Below are positions 16,344 to 25,144 of a stretch of 64,000 nt of DNA, in pieces. The DNA is from Alphaproteobacteria bacterium (GTDB lineage: Bacteria; Pseudomonadota; Alphaproteobacteria; Rhizobiales; JAJFHC01). The notes beneath the pieces were generated by a model, which did not search any database, had not been told where the DNA came from, and saw only the letters and a list, made by a program, of their open reading frames with translations. Position numbers and translations under genes: made by a program. The stretch is taken from the NCBI GenBank assembly GCA_021775805.1, contig JAJFHD010000090.1, forward strand, positions 124,001-188,000, written 5' to 3'. The first letter of the stretch is position 1. Every line of letters starts with the position of its first letter.

Positions 16344-17966
16344 GTGACCCAGGTGTTTCCCGCTCCTTCGGCTGAGGCCGTTGACCGATACGCCAGTCAG
16401 GGATTCTGGACCCAGGATGTGCTGACCGACTATGTTGATCGCTGGTCTCGGGAGCATCCCGACAAGCCGGCACTGGTCCATGGCGAAGCCGCAACCACAT
16501 ATCGCGAACTGGCGGACGGCATTGACAGGTTCTCCGCCGGGATGCGTAATCTCGGCATCAAGAAGGGCGATGTGGTTGCGGTCCAGCTGCCCAACATTCC
16601 CGAATACATTACCGCCTACCTTGGATTGTGCCGCATCGGGGCGGTGATGCAGACTGTGCACATGCCATATCGTGGCGCCGAACTGCAGTTTCTGTTGCGC
16701 CACGGCGGCGCCAGAGCGTTCGTTGGTTTGTCCCGGTTCAAGGATGTCCGGCCGGCGGACATGGCGGTTTCAATGAAATCGCACTGTCCCGATCTGCAGC
16801 ACGTCGTTGCGCTTGGTCCTGAGACGGACGGTGCCGTCGGATTTGAAGACGTTCTGAGGTCGGTCCCGCCGGCGGACTTTCCAGTCCTTGACGGCGCCGA
16901 TCCTTTTCTGTTGCTCTACACGTCCGGGACGACCGCCGACCCCAAAGGCGTGCCGCACGCCTATCGCAATTTCCTGTGCAACGCACGGCTTTCAATCCCC
17001 GAGCTTGAAGTCGATGCAGATGACATACTTATGACGCTTGCACCGATGACCCATCTCTACGGATTATTCGTGTTCCATCTGGCTCTCCTGGCGGGGGCGA
17101 CCAGTTCGCTTCTGCCTGCGTTTTCACCACCGGAATTTGTCAAGGCCGTCGCCGCGCATCGGGCATCCAGGATATTTGCGGCGCCGGCTCATCTTGCCGC
17201 GTCTCTCAATGCCGGTTTGCTCGATACTCATGACCTGTCGTCGGTACGTTCCATCTGCCTTTCCGGATCGGCTGTGCCGCCGGATCTTGCAAGGGCGGTG
17301 GAGGACAAGCTTCCAAATGGTGTGACGACGCAGCTGTGGGGCATGAGCGAGCTTCAGGCCGGTTGCTACACCCGACCTTCCGATACCCCGGCCGTTCGAC
17401 ACCAGACCGCCGGCGCGGCCAGCCCGGGAACCCAACTGAGGATAGTGGGAGAAGACGGTCTCGAAGCCCCTGCGGGAAAAGAAGGCCGACTGCAGGTGAA
17501 GGGGCCGTCGGTGTTTGCCGGATACCTCGGCAATCCCGAGGCGACCGTTGCATCCTTTGACGGTGACGGCTGGTTTGAGACCGGCGATACGGCGCGCATT
17601 GCAGACGCGGCACATGTCACGATCACCGGCCGGGTCAAGGAAATCATCAACCGCGGCGGGGTCAAGTTCAGTCCGATCGACATTGAAAACATTGTCGATC
17701 GCATCGACGGTGTCGAACGATCCTGCATCGTGCCGTGCCCGGATCCTGTGCTCGGCGAGCGCGCGTGTCTGTTTGTGGTTCTGGGCGGGGACGCAAGATT
17801 GACTCTGGATGACGTATGCGCTGTCCTGGAACGCGACGACATCGCCAAATTCAAATGGCCGGAGCGGCTGGAATTTATAGACGAGATGCCCCTGACGCCG
17901 ACACAAAAGGTGATGCGTGGAAAGCTGGCGGCGCGTCTTTCCGGACCGGAAGCGGGACAATCATGA
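16344..17966 (+). CDS. Acyl/aryl-CoA ligase (AMP-forming)
   Basis: 540 residues. The GTG at 16344 is chosen because GGGGAG at 16331-16336 precedes it by 7 nt; the frame is open further upstream to 16125, but that part runs through the operator and the MarR gene. Core motifs: LLYTSGTTADPKGVPHAY (A3, phosphate loop), WGMSELQ (A5), FETGDTARI with TGRVKEIINRGG (A7-A8) and PTQKVMRGKL with the C-terminal catalytic Lys. In architecture it is closest to aromatic or medium-chain acid CoA ligases of the 2,3-dihydroxybenzoate-AMP/cyclohexanecarboxylate type. It overlaps the next gene by 4 nt (ATGA). Confidence 0.9.
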   Translation: MTQVFPAPSAEAVDRYASQGFWTQDVLTDYVDRWSREHPDKPALVHGEAATTYRELADGIDRFSAGMRNLGIKKGDVVAVQLPNIPEYITAYLGLCRIGAVMQTVHMPYRGAELQFLLRHGGARAFVGLSRFKDVRPADMAVSMKSHCPDLQHVVALGPETDGAVGFEDVLRSVPPADFPVLDGADPFLLLYTSGTTADPKGVPHAYRNFLCNARLSIPELEVDADDILMTLAPMTHLYGLFVFHLALLAGATSSLLPAFSPPEFVKAVAAHRASRIFAAPAHLAASLNAGLLDTHDLSSVRSICLSGSAVPPDLARAVEDKLPNGVTTQLWGMSELQAGCYTRPSDTPAVRHQTAGAASPGTQLRIVGEDGLEAPAGKEGRLQVKGPSVFAGYLGNPEATVASFDGDGWFETGDTARIADAAHVTITGRVKEIINRGGVKFSPIDIENIVDRIDGVERSCIVPCPDPVLGERACLFVVLGGDARLTLDDVCAVLERDDIAKFKWPERLEFIDEMPLTPTQKVMRGKLAARLSGPEAGQS

Positions 17967-18667
17967 AGCTTTACGAACTCAGTGGCGCCGGCGACTTGCG
18001 CTATTCGCTTTACAGCTGGCGCGCTCGAATGGCTTTGCAACACAAGGCAATCAGTCCGGAGTTTTGTCCGGTTGCCCTGCATGACAAACAGGCCATCGCC
18101 TTCAGCGGCGGCGGCACGGTCCCGATCCTCGTCGACGGAGACCGGACGATAAGGGATTCCTGGGCGATTGCCCGCTATCTGGAAGAGACTGTTCCTGAAC
18201 ATTCCTATTTCGGCGGCGAAATGGGCACGGGGCTGACAAGTACGCTGTGTAGTTGGGTCGATCGCTCGATTGTGCCGTGCGTTGCGCCGATGGTCGCCAT
18301 CGACATCGAGCAGCGCGTGGCGACCGCCGACAGGGTTTATTTTCGTGATCGTTTTGAACAGATTTTCGGCAAAACCCTTGAGGATGCAGCGGCCAATCGG
18401 GACAAGGGCCGCCGCACTCTGGAGCGGTTGCTGCAGCCTGCCGAGGTGACACTGTCACGCCAGCCCTACTTGTGCGGCGCCAGCCAGGGATACGCCGACT
18501 ATGCCCTGTTTTCGGTGTTTCAATGGGCGCGGTTGTTGAGCCCGTTCCGGTTACTGGACGACGGCAGCACGGTCGCTGCCTGGTTTTCACAAATGCTGAC
18601 GCTGTTTGACGGATACGCATCGGCACATCCCGCCGCCAATTCCACAGACAACAAGGGAACACAATAA
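17963..18667 (+). CDS. Glutathione S-transferase family protein, beta-etherase-like (LigE/LigF type)
   Basis: 234 residues from ATG 17963, overlapping the ligase stop. The thioredoxin-like N-domain reads SLYSWRARMALQHKAI, GGGTVPILVDGDRTI and DSWAIARYLEETVP. The SWRxRxAL opening and the DSWAIAxYLxxTxP segment resemble the LigE/LigF/LigP group, which uses glutathione to cleave aryl ethers in lignin-derived dimers, more than the classical GSTs. The long C-terminal helical domain follows. The assignment to an etherase is family resemblance only; it could equally be a glutathione-dependent dehalogenase or isomerase. It sits in a MarR-controlled CoA ligase operon. Confidence 0.8.
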   Translation: MKLYELSGAGDLRYSLYSWRARMALQHKAISPEFCPVALHDKQAIAFSGGGTVPILVDGDRTIRDSWAIARYLEETVPEHSYFGGEMGTGLTSTLCSWVDRSIVPCVAPMVAIDIEQRVATADRVYFRDRFEQIFGKTLEDAAANRDKGRRTLERLLQPAEVTLSRQPYLCGASQGYADYALFSVFQWARLLSPFRLLDDGSTVAAWFSQMLTLFDGYASAHPAANSTDNKGTQ

Positions 18668-19704
18668 TGGACGGAAAGGGTCATGACACGGGTGATAGAA
18701 TCGGGGGCGGCGGGTATCGCGTCGAAGATTACATCCATCGTGACGAGGATACATTCAGGAAAAAATTTCCGGCCAACATGTCAGGCAATGACGTAAACGG
18801 CCTCGATGTTCAGACCAAAGGACCGCCCCAGCCATTTTTCTGGCACCCGGCCGACCGGCAGCCGTTCGGAGAACTGCAACAAGCGGTAATCGGCCACCAC
18901 CGCCAGGCGCCTGAAATTGCCCACACGTATTCACGTGACGCCGATCGGGGCCCGAGACCGGTTCCAATCTCCGACAACATCGAACAGGCCGACGCCGCGG
19001 AATGGACAAGGCGTATCAAGGCGTTTGGACCCGACAATGAGTCCGACCTGATTGGCCTGACCCCGGTTCGCCCGGAATACATCTACGAAGGTTATGAGAT
19101 CTCGCATCCCTGGCTGGTCATCATCGGCGTCGCCATGGATTATGACCTGTTGTCAACGGCGCCCAATACGATTGAAGACGTGCGCGCAGCGACGGAAGTC
19201 GCGGACAAGTACAATCAGGCCGCCAGAGCTGCGCGCAAGCTGGCCAACTACATCCTCGCCAGCGGTTACGAGGCAAAGACCTTTCCCGGCCCCATGGCCA
19301 CCGCCCTGAACATGTTACCGGCGGCAATTGAGGCCGGCTTGGGCGAACTGGGCAAACACGGATCCCTGATCAATCGCACCTACGGCTCTTCCTTCAGGCT
19401 TTCGGCCGTGTCGACCAACATGCCTTTGGTCGCAGACGCGAGAGACGAATTTGGCGCCGACGAATTCTGCGCCAGCTGTCGGGTATGCGAAACCGCCTGT
19501 CCTCCCAAGGCTATCCACTCCCGGAAAAAGACTGTGCGCGGCAATCACAAGTGGTATGTGGATTTCGACAAATGCATTCCCTACTTTGGCGAGACCTTCG
19601 GTTGCGCATTGTGCCTGGCGGTATGTCCGTGGAGCCGTCCGGGTGTTGCCCCGCGTCTGGCTGAAAAGCTGGCACGACGCGAAGCGCGAAAGAGCGCTAC
19701 CTAG
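18667..19704 (+). CDS. Cytoplasmic reductive-dehalogenase-like 4Fe-4S protein
   Basis: 345 residues; its ATG overlaps the GST stop codon by one base (TAATG). Two cluster motifs lie at the C-terminus: Cys268, 271, 274 and 278 (CASCRVCETACP), and Cys303, 313, 316 and 320 ending in CLAVCP. Upstream, EISHPWLVIIGVAMDYDLL and SRLSAVSTNMPLV-like text match the RdhA/QueG-type cobalamin-binding reductase fold. There is no Tat signal, so it is not a membrane-linked respiratory RdhA. It also lacks the reductase fusion known in catabolic cytoplasmic RdhAs (BhbA, NpRdhA). Substrate unknown; electron donor not encoded nearby. Confidence 0.75.
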   Translation: MDGKGHDTGDRIGGGGYRVEDYIHRDEDTFRKKFPANMSGNDVNGLDVQTKGPPQPFFWHPADRQPFGELQQAVIGHHRQAPEIAHTYSRDADRGPRPVPISDNIEQADAAEWTRRIKAFGPDNESDLIGLTPVRPEYIYEGYEISHPWLVIIGVAMDYDLLSTAPNTIEDVRAATEVADKYNQAARAARKLANYILASGYEAKTFPGPMATALNMLPAAIEAGLGELGKHGSLINRTYGSSFRLSAVSTNMPLVADARDEFGADEFCASCRVCETACPPKAIHSRKKTVRGNHKWYVDFDKCIPYFGETFGCALCLAVCPWSRPGVAPRLAEKLARREARKSAT

Positions 19705-19822
19705 CTCAATGTCAAATCCTCCGGTTGTTTTTGGAGGCGGCGGGTTAGATGATTTCCAAAGACTGGCGGGCGGGTGATTGCCGTACTATGCTGCCGGACG
19801 AACACACTACGGAGGTTGATCC

Positions 19823-20113
19823 ATGATGCAGTTTGATTTCGCCCGCCAGCTTGAAAGCCAGATGCGGGTGTGGGAAGCACAGATCCGGGAGTATCAGGCG
19901 CAGATGCAGAATGCCGGTACGCAGGCCCGCGCAGACTACGAAAAAGCGGTTGCCGACATGCAGGGCAATATCGACAATGCCAAGGATATGCTTGGCAAGG
20001 TGCAGGAGGCAAACGAGAGCGCCTGGAACGACCTGAGTACGGCGTCTCTGAAAGCGTTTGAACAAATGCAGCAGGGCTGGGCGGAAGCGTTGACGCGCTA
20101 CAAAAAAGACTGA
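19823..20113 (+). CDS. Small coiled-coil protein, phasin-like in character
   Basis: 96 residues with CGGAGG ten bases before the ATG at 19823. The protein is almost entirely amphipathic helix, rich in Gln, Glu, Ala and Met (SQMRVWEAQIREYQAQMQ, LGKVQEANESAWNDL). It has no membrane segment and no cysteines. In length and composition it resembles short phasin-like or scaffold coiled coils, but no conserved motif allows a firm call. It follows the Fe-S protein gene by 118 bp on the same strand and faces a LysR gene. Confidence 0.65.
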   Translation: MMQFDFARQLESQMRVWEAQIREYQAQMQNAGTQARADYEKAVADMQGNIDNAKDMLGKVQEANESAWNDLSTASLKAFEQMQQGWAEALTRYKKD

Positions 20114-20138
20114 CGGCGATTTGCCATAGGCCCCCAGC

Positions 20139-21062
20139 TTAAATGGTGTGGGATGACAGTCTTGCCGCCGAGTGCTGAATGATACTCCGCAACCAGATGT
20201 GACGTGCACTCTTGTCCTGTCGTTCATGCCAGTACTGATAGATTACGATCGGCGGCAGCTCGAAAGGAATTTCACGAATGACGAGTGTTCCGGCACGGCT
20301 GATCTGAAGAGCCATGTGTCTGGGGATACACAAGGCAAGATCCGAATTCTCTGCCAGACTGGCTCCGAGGCGAAAGTCAGGTACATGCGCCACGACTCTT
20401 CGTCCAAGCGAATGCCGTGCCAGGGTGTCGTCGATTATGCTCCGGCGAACTCCGGCGACCGAAATCGACACGTGGTCAAGTTCTGCGAAAGCGTCCAGCG
20501 TAAGTTGGCCGAGCGCAGCGCGGCTGTCGCGTGCCAGCACGCAAACGCGATCCTCTTCCATCAGTTTCCGCCTGAAATAGCCCATCGACACGTTCGGACC
20601 GGCGAGAACAGCAACATCAATCTGACCGCGTTCCAGTGGCTCGAGGCTGTGCCCATGCAGGGATTCGGCTCGAACAGTAACCCCGGGCGCTTCACGACGC
20701 AGAGTGGCGACAACCTCAGGCAGAAGAACGCCAAGTTCAGAATCAAAGCCGCCAATGCGAATCTCGCCGGTTTCTTCCAGGCGATCGAAAACCGGCCTTT
20801 CTGCAATGAGAGCGACTTCCGATAACACCCGATCGAGTGCGTGTTCGATGTATCGGCCGTGGGCCGTCGGTTCATATCCCTTGGGTGTTCGGATAAGTAC
20901 TTGATCGCCCAAGAGGCCACGAAGCTGTTTGAGATTTCTACTCATTGCGGGCTGTGAAACACCCAGACGCCGGGCGGCGCCGCTCACGCTGCGCTCATCG
21001 AGCAGCGCTTTGAGAGAGACCAAAAGGTTCAGATCCTTACCGCGGATGGATTTCAGGTCCAT
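20139..21062 (-). CDS. LysR-family regulator, first of a tandem pair
   Basis: 307 residues. The N-terminal helix-turn-helix LLDERSVSGAARRLGVSQPAMSRNLKQLRG is typical, followed by the substrate-binding domain. The N-terminal motif DLKSIRGKDLNLLVSLKALL and the end YQYWHERQDKSARHIWLRSII place it in the NodD/NahR-like part of the family. Its downstream neighbour on the right (21124-22038) shares both ends closely, so the two are tandem paralogues. The target genes are not obvious; the two are separated by 61 bp and probably share a transcript. Confidence 0.9.
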   Translation of the reverse strand: MDLKSIRGKDLNLLVSLKALLDERSVSGAARRLGVSQPAMSRNLKQLRGLLGDQVLIRTPKGYEPTAHGRYIEHALDRVLSEVALIAERPVFDRLEETGEIRIGGFDSELGVLLPEVVATLRREAPGVTVRAESLHGHSLEPLERGQIDVAVLAGPNVSMGYFRRKLMEEDRVCVLARDSRAALGQLTLDAFAELDHVSISVAGVRRSIIDDTLARHSLGRRVVAHVPDFRLGASLAENSDLALCIPRHMALQISRAGTLVIREIPFELPPIVIYQYWHERQDKSARHIWLRSIIQHSAARLSSHTI

Positions 21063-21123
21063 GGTACCTCGCAGGAACTTGTTCCATTCGGGGAGATGCC
21101 GTCACCGGCTTGGAAACAGCCGG

Positions 21124-22038
21124 TCATTTGAGGTCCTGGCAGGCTTTTGCGATGATGCGCCGCAGCCAGATGTTGCGCGGGCTGGTGTTTTGGCGCTCAT
21201 GCCAGTACTGAAAGACATCGAACTTTGGCAGCGGCACCGGGTGCGGGTGAATCACGAGTCCGCCTTCGCCTGTGAACTTTTCTGCAACACGTCTCCTCAT
21301 AGTGGAGACCAGATCGGATTCGCGCACCATTTGAACAGCCGCCAGCACGTTGTGTGTCCGCGCGACAACGATGCGTCTGAGGCCGTGGCTGTGAAGGTAT
21401 CCGTCGATGATTTCCGATCCAACGTTGGGCGTTACCAGATTAACCACCTGTCCCAGGTTTGCAAACGTCTCAAGACTGAGCCTTGACGAGGCGCTTGGGT
21501 TGTTACTGGAAATGGCGCAAACCAGTTCCTCATCAAACAGTTTTTGGCGGAAACAGCCGGCTGAGGAGTCGGGGCTCGATGTCAGCGCTATGTCGATGAC
21601 GCCATCTTCGAGGGCAGTGAGGTTGTCGGGCGAGATGGACTGGGTAGCAATCCGCATTCCCGGCGCTTTGGCGCGGACTTCGGAGAGAATGCTCGGTAGG
21701 ACAACAAAGAGCTCATAGTCGGGCGCACCAACCCGGATTTCGCCGTGGTAGGTTGAAGGATCGAAGGTCGGCGGCTCAAAGATAAGTTCCAGATCACCCA
21801 GCATTCGGTCCAAGGCATCGGAGATCTCGGTTGCACGCGGAGACGGCCTGTAACCGGTCTTGGTGCGGATCAGGACCGGATCGTCCAGGGTTGCCTGCAA
21901 ACGTTTGAGTGTCCGGCTCATCGCTGGTTGGCTGAGGCCGATCTGTTCGGCGGCTCGGCTGATGTTGCACTCGTCGAGAAGGAAGCGGAGCGCAACCAGG
22001 AGATTGAGGTCAATGGAACGAATATCATCAAGACGCAT
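21124..22038 (-). CDS. LysR-family regulator, second of a tandem pair
   Basis: 304 residues from ATG 22038 (RLDDIRSIDLNLLVALRFLL); the frame upstream to 22245 is not LysR-like. The HTH is LLDECNISRAAEQIGLSQ followed by PAMSRTLKRLQ. The C-terminus FQYWHERQNTSPRNIWLRRII closely mirrors that of the neighbouring LysR protein, marking a duplication with later divergence of the effector domain. Region 22039-22334 upstream (296 bp) has no gene and should hold its promoter and that of the membrane protein gene at 22335. Confidence 0.9.
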   Translation of the reverse strand: MRLDDIRSIDLNLLVALRFLLDECNISRAAEQIGLSQPAMSRTLKRLQATLDDPVLIRTKTGYRPSPRATEISDALDRMLGDLELIFEPPTFDPSTYHGEIRVGAPDYELFVVLPSILSEVRAKAPGMRIATQSISPDNLTALEDGVIDIALTSSPDSSAGCFRQKLFDEELVCAISSNNPSASSRLSLETFANLGQVVNLVTPNVGSEIIDGYLHSHGLRRIVVARTHNVLAAVQMVRESDLVSTMRRRVAEKFTGEGGLVIHPHPVPLPKFDVFQYWHERQNTSPRNIWLRRIIAKACQDLK

Positions 22039-22334
22039 AGTGAGAATAACTATTATGCATTTGAAGTATCCAGCGCAATAGACAATACTGCATTTCTGAG
22101 CCGATATCGGCCCGGGGGCAAAAATAGGCATTTTCGCGCAAGCGGAAAAGGAGCGTGGCACATCAGTGCCGCGCTCTGTCTGTTTTTGAGATCCAGATAC
22201 AACATCCCGGTCCTCTGCGTTGCCGATTGACACGATTGTTCTCAAAGATTTTCGATTTTTGCGTATGCCGACAGAATCCGAGATGCCATATTGTTGTCGC
22301 GTAACAGTGATTCAGCAGGAACAGGGCACTCAGG

Positions 22335-23105
22335 ATGGTGGAGCTAGCCAATGACTCGCAACCATTTGGCATTGGTCGAGCGGTTTCGGACACGTTCTCG
22401 ACGCTACTGATGAATTTGTCTCCATTTTTGGGACTCACATTCCTGGTCTATGCCCCTGTTGTGCTGGTCTACTGCTGGATCATGCCTTCGTTGGTCAATT
22501 CATCGGACGAAGTCGGGTTGATCGTTGGTGTGGTGACGGGGGCTCTCGTCTTCATCGTGTTGAACGTTTTTGTCGCTGCATTTGTGGCCGAGGCAACGTT
22601 CTCCGTCCGCGCCGGCCGCCGGCACAGCGTAATGCACTATGTCAGCCGAGTGCTCCCGCGCATGCCCGTGATAATTTTGGCGCTGATTCTTCAGATCCTC
22701 ATAATTTCCGGCGGAATGCTCTTGCTGATTGTCCCGGGCATATTGGCCCTGGTCATCCTGTTTGTGACAATTCCAGCATGTGTGGTTGAGCGCCTGGGAC
22801 CTGTTGTGGCGCTCAAACGCAGCCGAACACTGACAAAAGGCTATCGTTGGCCGGTGTTCGGATTTTATCTCGTTCTTATCGTCATCAATGTGCCGATTGC
22901 CGTCGTTTCCGAGTTTGGCATGGAATCGGTTAATTCAGCACTGGGATTGACCGATCTGGCGGCACTGGGAATGGGAGCAGGGCAGATCCTGTCGAACTTT
23001 TTCTATGCCCTGTTTGGGGGCGTGGCCACGGCGATTGTTTATAAACGCCTGCGTGAACTGAAGGACGGTCTGGGCACCGAGCAGTTGGCATCGATTTTCG
23101 ATTGA
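22335..23105 (+). CDS. Multi-pass membrane protein (YciC/DUF975-like)
   Basis: 256 residues with about six hydrophobic helices, for example FLGLTFLVYAPVVLVYCWIM, LIVGVVTGALVFIVLNVFVA and LILQILIISGGMLLLIVPGI. The loop RLGPVVALKRSRTLTKGYRWPVF is characteristic of the YciC/DUF975/glycerophosphodiester-phosphodiesterase membrane-domain group. Proteins of this group often sit near MoxR/DUF58/SpoIIM/RDD operons, as here, where it converges on the RDD gene (45 bp between stops). Function unknown; a membrane-organising role is plausible. Confidence 0.75.
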   Translation: MVELANDSQPFGIGRAVSDTFSTLLMNLSPFLGLTFLVYAPVVLVYCWIMPSLVNSSDEVGLIVGVVTGALVFIVLNVFVAAFVAEATFSVRAGRRHSVMHYVSRVLPRMPVIILALILQILIISGGMLLLIVPGILALVILFVTIPACVVERLGPVVALKRSRTLTKGYRWPVFGFYLVLIVINVPIAVVSEFGMESVNSALGLTDLAALGMGAGQILSNFFYALFGGVATAIVYKRLRELKDGLGTEQLASIFD

Positions 23106-23150
23106 TTGTGCCGGTTTCTTGGACCGTCCCTGTGGCGGGCAGTGACAGGA

Positions 23151-24053
23151 TCAGTCCGCTTTGTTCGAGGCCGATGTCTGTTTTTGGGAGCGGTAGTGTT
23201 TATCGGCGCGCTTGTCTCCCAGCAGTTGCTGCTGCTCCAGGTGGGCCCGTTGTGCGGCGTAGAAGTCCTCGAGGAAGTTATCTGTTTCCCCGGCTGAAAT
23301 GCGCGATTCGTAGCCGATTTTTTTCACAATGCGCCCTGCAATGTCTTCCCTGGTTTTTCGCCTGTCGGGCCGGTTGGGGTTGCGCAGAATGTCTTCGAGC
23401 ACTTGCAGTTCGTATGCGCCATAGGCTTCGAGATGCCGTGTGCTGAAGGCAAACGCGCGGTTGCCGTCCGCAAGCTCTGTGTCGAGTACAGGGCGCGGCC
23501 GGTAGAGTACGATCGTGCCGGCGACCAGATCGCCGGCGCGCATGCGGTAGCTGTTGAAGAACGGAATTAACAAGACCACGCCGATCCAGCCGAGATAGAG
23601 CCAGTATTGCGGATCGTACGCGTCACCGAACGTAATCATCAGAAGGATGCTGAGGGGTATGAAAACCTCGATCTCGCGCATCAGGTTTCTCGCCACCACG
23701 GCGTTTGCCTGCAGTTCGCCGCCTTTCCGGTCGACCACCTGCAGCTTGAGTGCCCGCTTGCCTGGGGTCTGCCCCTGCCACAGCAACTCGAAAAATATGT
23801 AGTAGGGTGTCCTTATGAAGAACAACAGGAGGATGACGATTGAAAACAAGCCATCGGTTTCGCCAAGATCGCTCAGAGCAAAAACCAGCACAAGGATGAC
23901 GGCGATGACCGTCGCATGCCCGAGGAGGAGATCGAGAAACAATGCTGCCAAGCGGTCGCCCATACCCGCAAGTTTCAGCCGCAAGGGCACGCCCTCTGGC
24001 GTCAGGAGGGTGACGATGCGCTGACGCCCGGGGCTCTTTTCGACCATGGTCAT
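23151..24053 (-). CDS. RDD-family membrane protein, last gene of MoxR operon
   Basis: 300 residues. The start ATG at 24053 overlaps the preceding stop by 4 nt (ATGA); the open frame further upstream is inside the SpoIIM gene. The RDD signature appears as LAGMGDRLAALFLDLLLG, FFELLWQGQTPGKRALKLQVVD and MRAGDLVAGTIVLYR, with three to four membrane helices. After about residue 180 there is a soluble Lys/Arg-rich C-terminal tail (FYAAQRAHLEQQQLLGDKRA). RDD proteins are small membrane proteins of uncertain transport role. Position after SpoIIM is the standard gene order of this operon type. Confidence 0.85.
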   Translation of the reverse strand: MTMVEKSPGRQRIVTLLTPEGVPLRLKLAGMGDRLAALFLDLLLGHATVIAVILVLVFALSDLGETDGLFSIVILLLFFIRTPYYIFFELLWQGQTPGKRALKLQVVDRKGGELQANAVVARNLMREIEVFIPLSILLMITFGDAYDPQYWLYLGWIGVVLLIPFFNSYRMRAGDLVAGTIVLYRPRPVLDTELADGNRAFAFSTRHLEAYGAYELQVLEDILRNPNRPDRRKTREDIAGRIVKKIGYESRISAGETDNFLEDFYAAQRAHLEQQQLLGDKRADKHYRSQKQTSASNKAD

Positions 24054-25144
24054 GGCCGGGTGTCCCGATCGCTGTGTTCTCGATCCCGGTTGGTCCGGCC
24101 GGCCAGGGAGAAGTAGGCAAGCCACAGGCCGCCAGCGACGAAGCCGATCACGAACCGCGCCGTTATGTCCTGGACCCAGCTTCGGAAGAAACCTTCCAGT
24201 ATGGCGGCGCTGATCAGCATCAGCATGGCGCCGATCGCAGCCTGGGCGGCAAGTGGTCCTTCCCGGGCGAGGGCGTCGACCCGTGTGTGTTTTCCTGGAA
24301 ACAGAATTGTCATGCCAAGACGAACGCCGGCCGCTGCGGCCAGAACGATGGCGGACATTTCCGTGATGCCGTGAATCGAGAGCCAGGCCAGAACGTCGAT
24401 CAGAAGGCCATGATTATCGAACAGGGCAATGAAGGCACCGAGGATCATGCCGTTGTGCACCACCAGCAGAAAGGTTGGCGCCGTCAAGGCAAAGCCCAGG
24501 GCAAACATGAGAAACGACACCCGCGTGTTGTTGGTGAACAGAAACGACGAGAAGACCTGCCAGCTTTGCTCCAGCACCGGCGTGCTCGGGTAAAGGGTCG
24601 ACCGCAGTTCCGCACGGCTGCTGGCAATGTCGCGTCCTCCGGCCATGCTGTCGGGCATCAGCATCGAATACCAGCTGACGTCCGACTTTGTGAGCATGTA
24701 GGCGGCAACTGCGGACGCTACGAGAACCAGGGCGACGATTGCCACCGGCCATCGTTGCGCCCGCACCGCATTCGGCAGTCCGGACGCGAAGAATGCCACA
24801 AGCAGGGGCCCAAACGGTTTCCTCGGTCCATACACATAGAAGTAGGCGCGCGCCGACAGGGCCTCCAGGTAGTCCAGCAGATTCCTGTCCAGGGATATGG
24901 AACGGGCGACCGAAAGGGACGATACGGTGCTGCGATAGAGATTGGGCAGCCGCACCAGGTCGTGCGTCGACAAGGATCGGAGCCCCGACTTTTCAATCCG
25001 GTTCAAGAGCGCTTCCAGTTCCTGCCAACTGCTCTTTCTCTCGTGGCGAAAAATCACGCTTCGCATGGCAAGCGCGTCTGCGGACAATTCCGATTCTCTG
25101 GGTTCGGCCGGGCTGGCTGCTGGCGTGGACTCAACGTCGCTCAT
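24050..25144 (-). CDS. SpoIIM-like (stage II sporulation protein M family) membrane protein
   Basis: 364 residues from ATG 25144, which shares one base with the preceding stop (TGATG); GTG at 25147 is an alternative. A soluble helical N-domain (RHERKSSWQELEALLNRIEK) precedes about six membrane helices including SFLFTNNTRVSFLMFALGFA, PTFLLVVHNGMILGAF and HGITEMSAIVLAAAAGVRLG, the hallmarks of the SpoIIM superfamily. The organism is no spore former, so the role concerns envelope or membrane complex assembly together with MoxR and DUF58 partners. It overlaps the RDD gene by 4 nt. Confidence 0.88.
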   Translation of the reverse strand: MSDVESTPAASPAEPRESELSADALAMRSVIFRHERKSSWQELEALLNRIEKSGLRSLSTHDLVRLPNLYRSTVSSLSVARSISLDRNLLDYLEALSARAYFYVYGPRKPFGPLLVAFFASGLPNAVRAQRWPVAIVALVLVASAVAAYMLTKSDVSWYSMLMPDSMAGGRDIASSRAELRSTLYPSTPVLEQSWQVFSSFLFTNNTRVSFLMFALGFALTAPTFLLVVHNGMILGAFIALFDNHGLLIDVLAWLSIHGITEMSAIVLAAAAGVRLGMTILFPGKHTRVDALAREGPLAAQAAIGAMLMLISAAILEGFFRSWVQDITARFVIGFVAGGLWLAYFSLAGRTNRDREHSDRDTRP

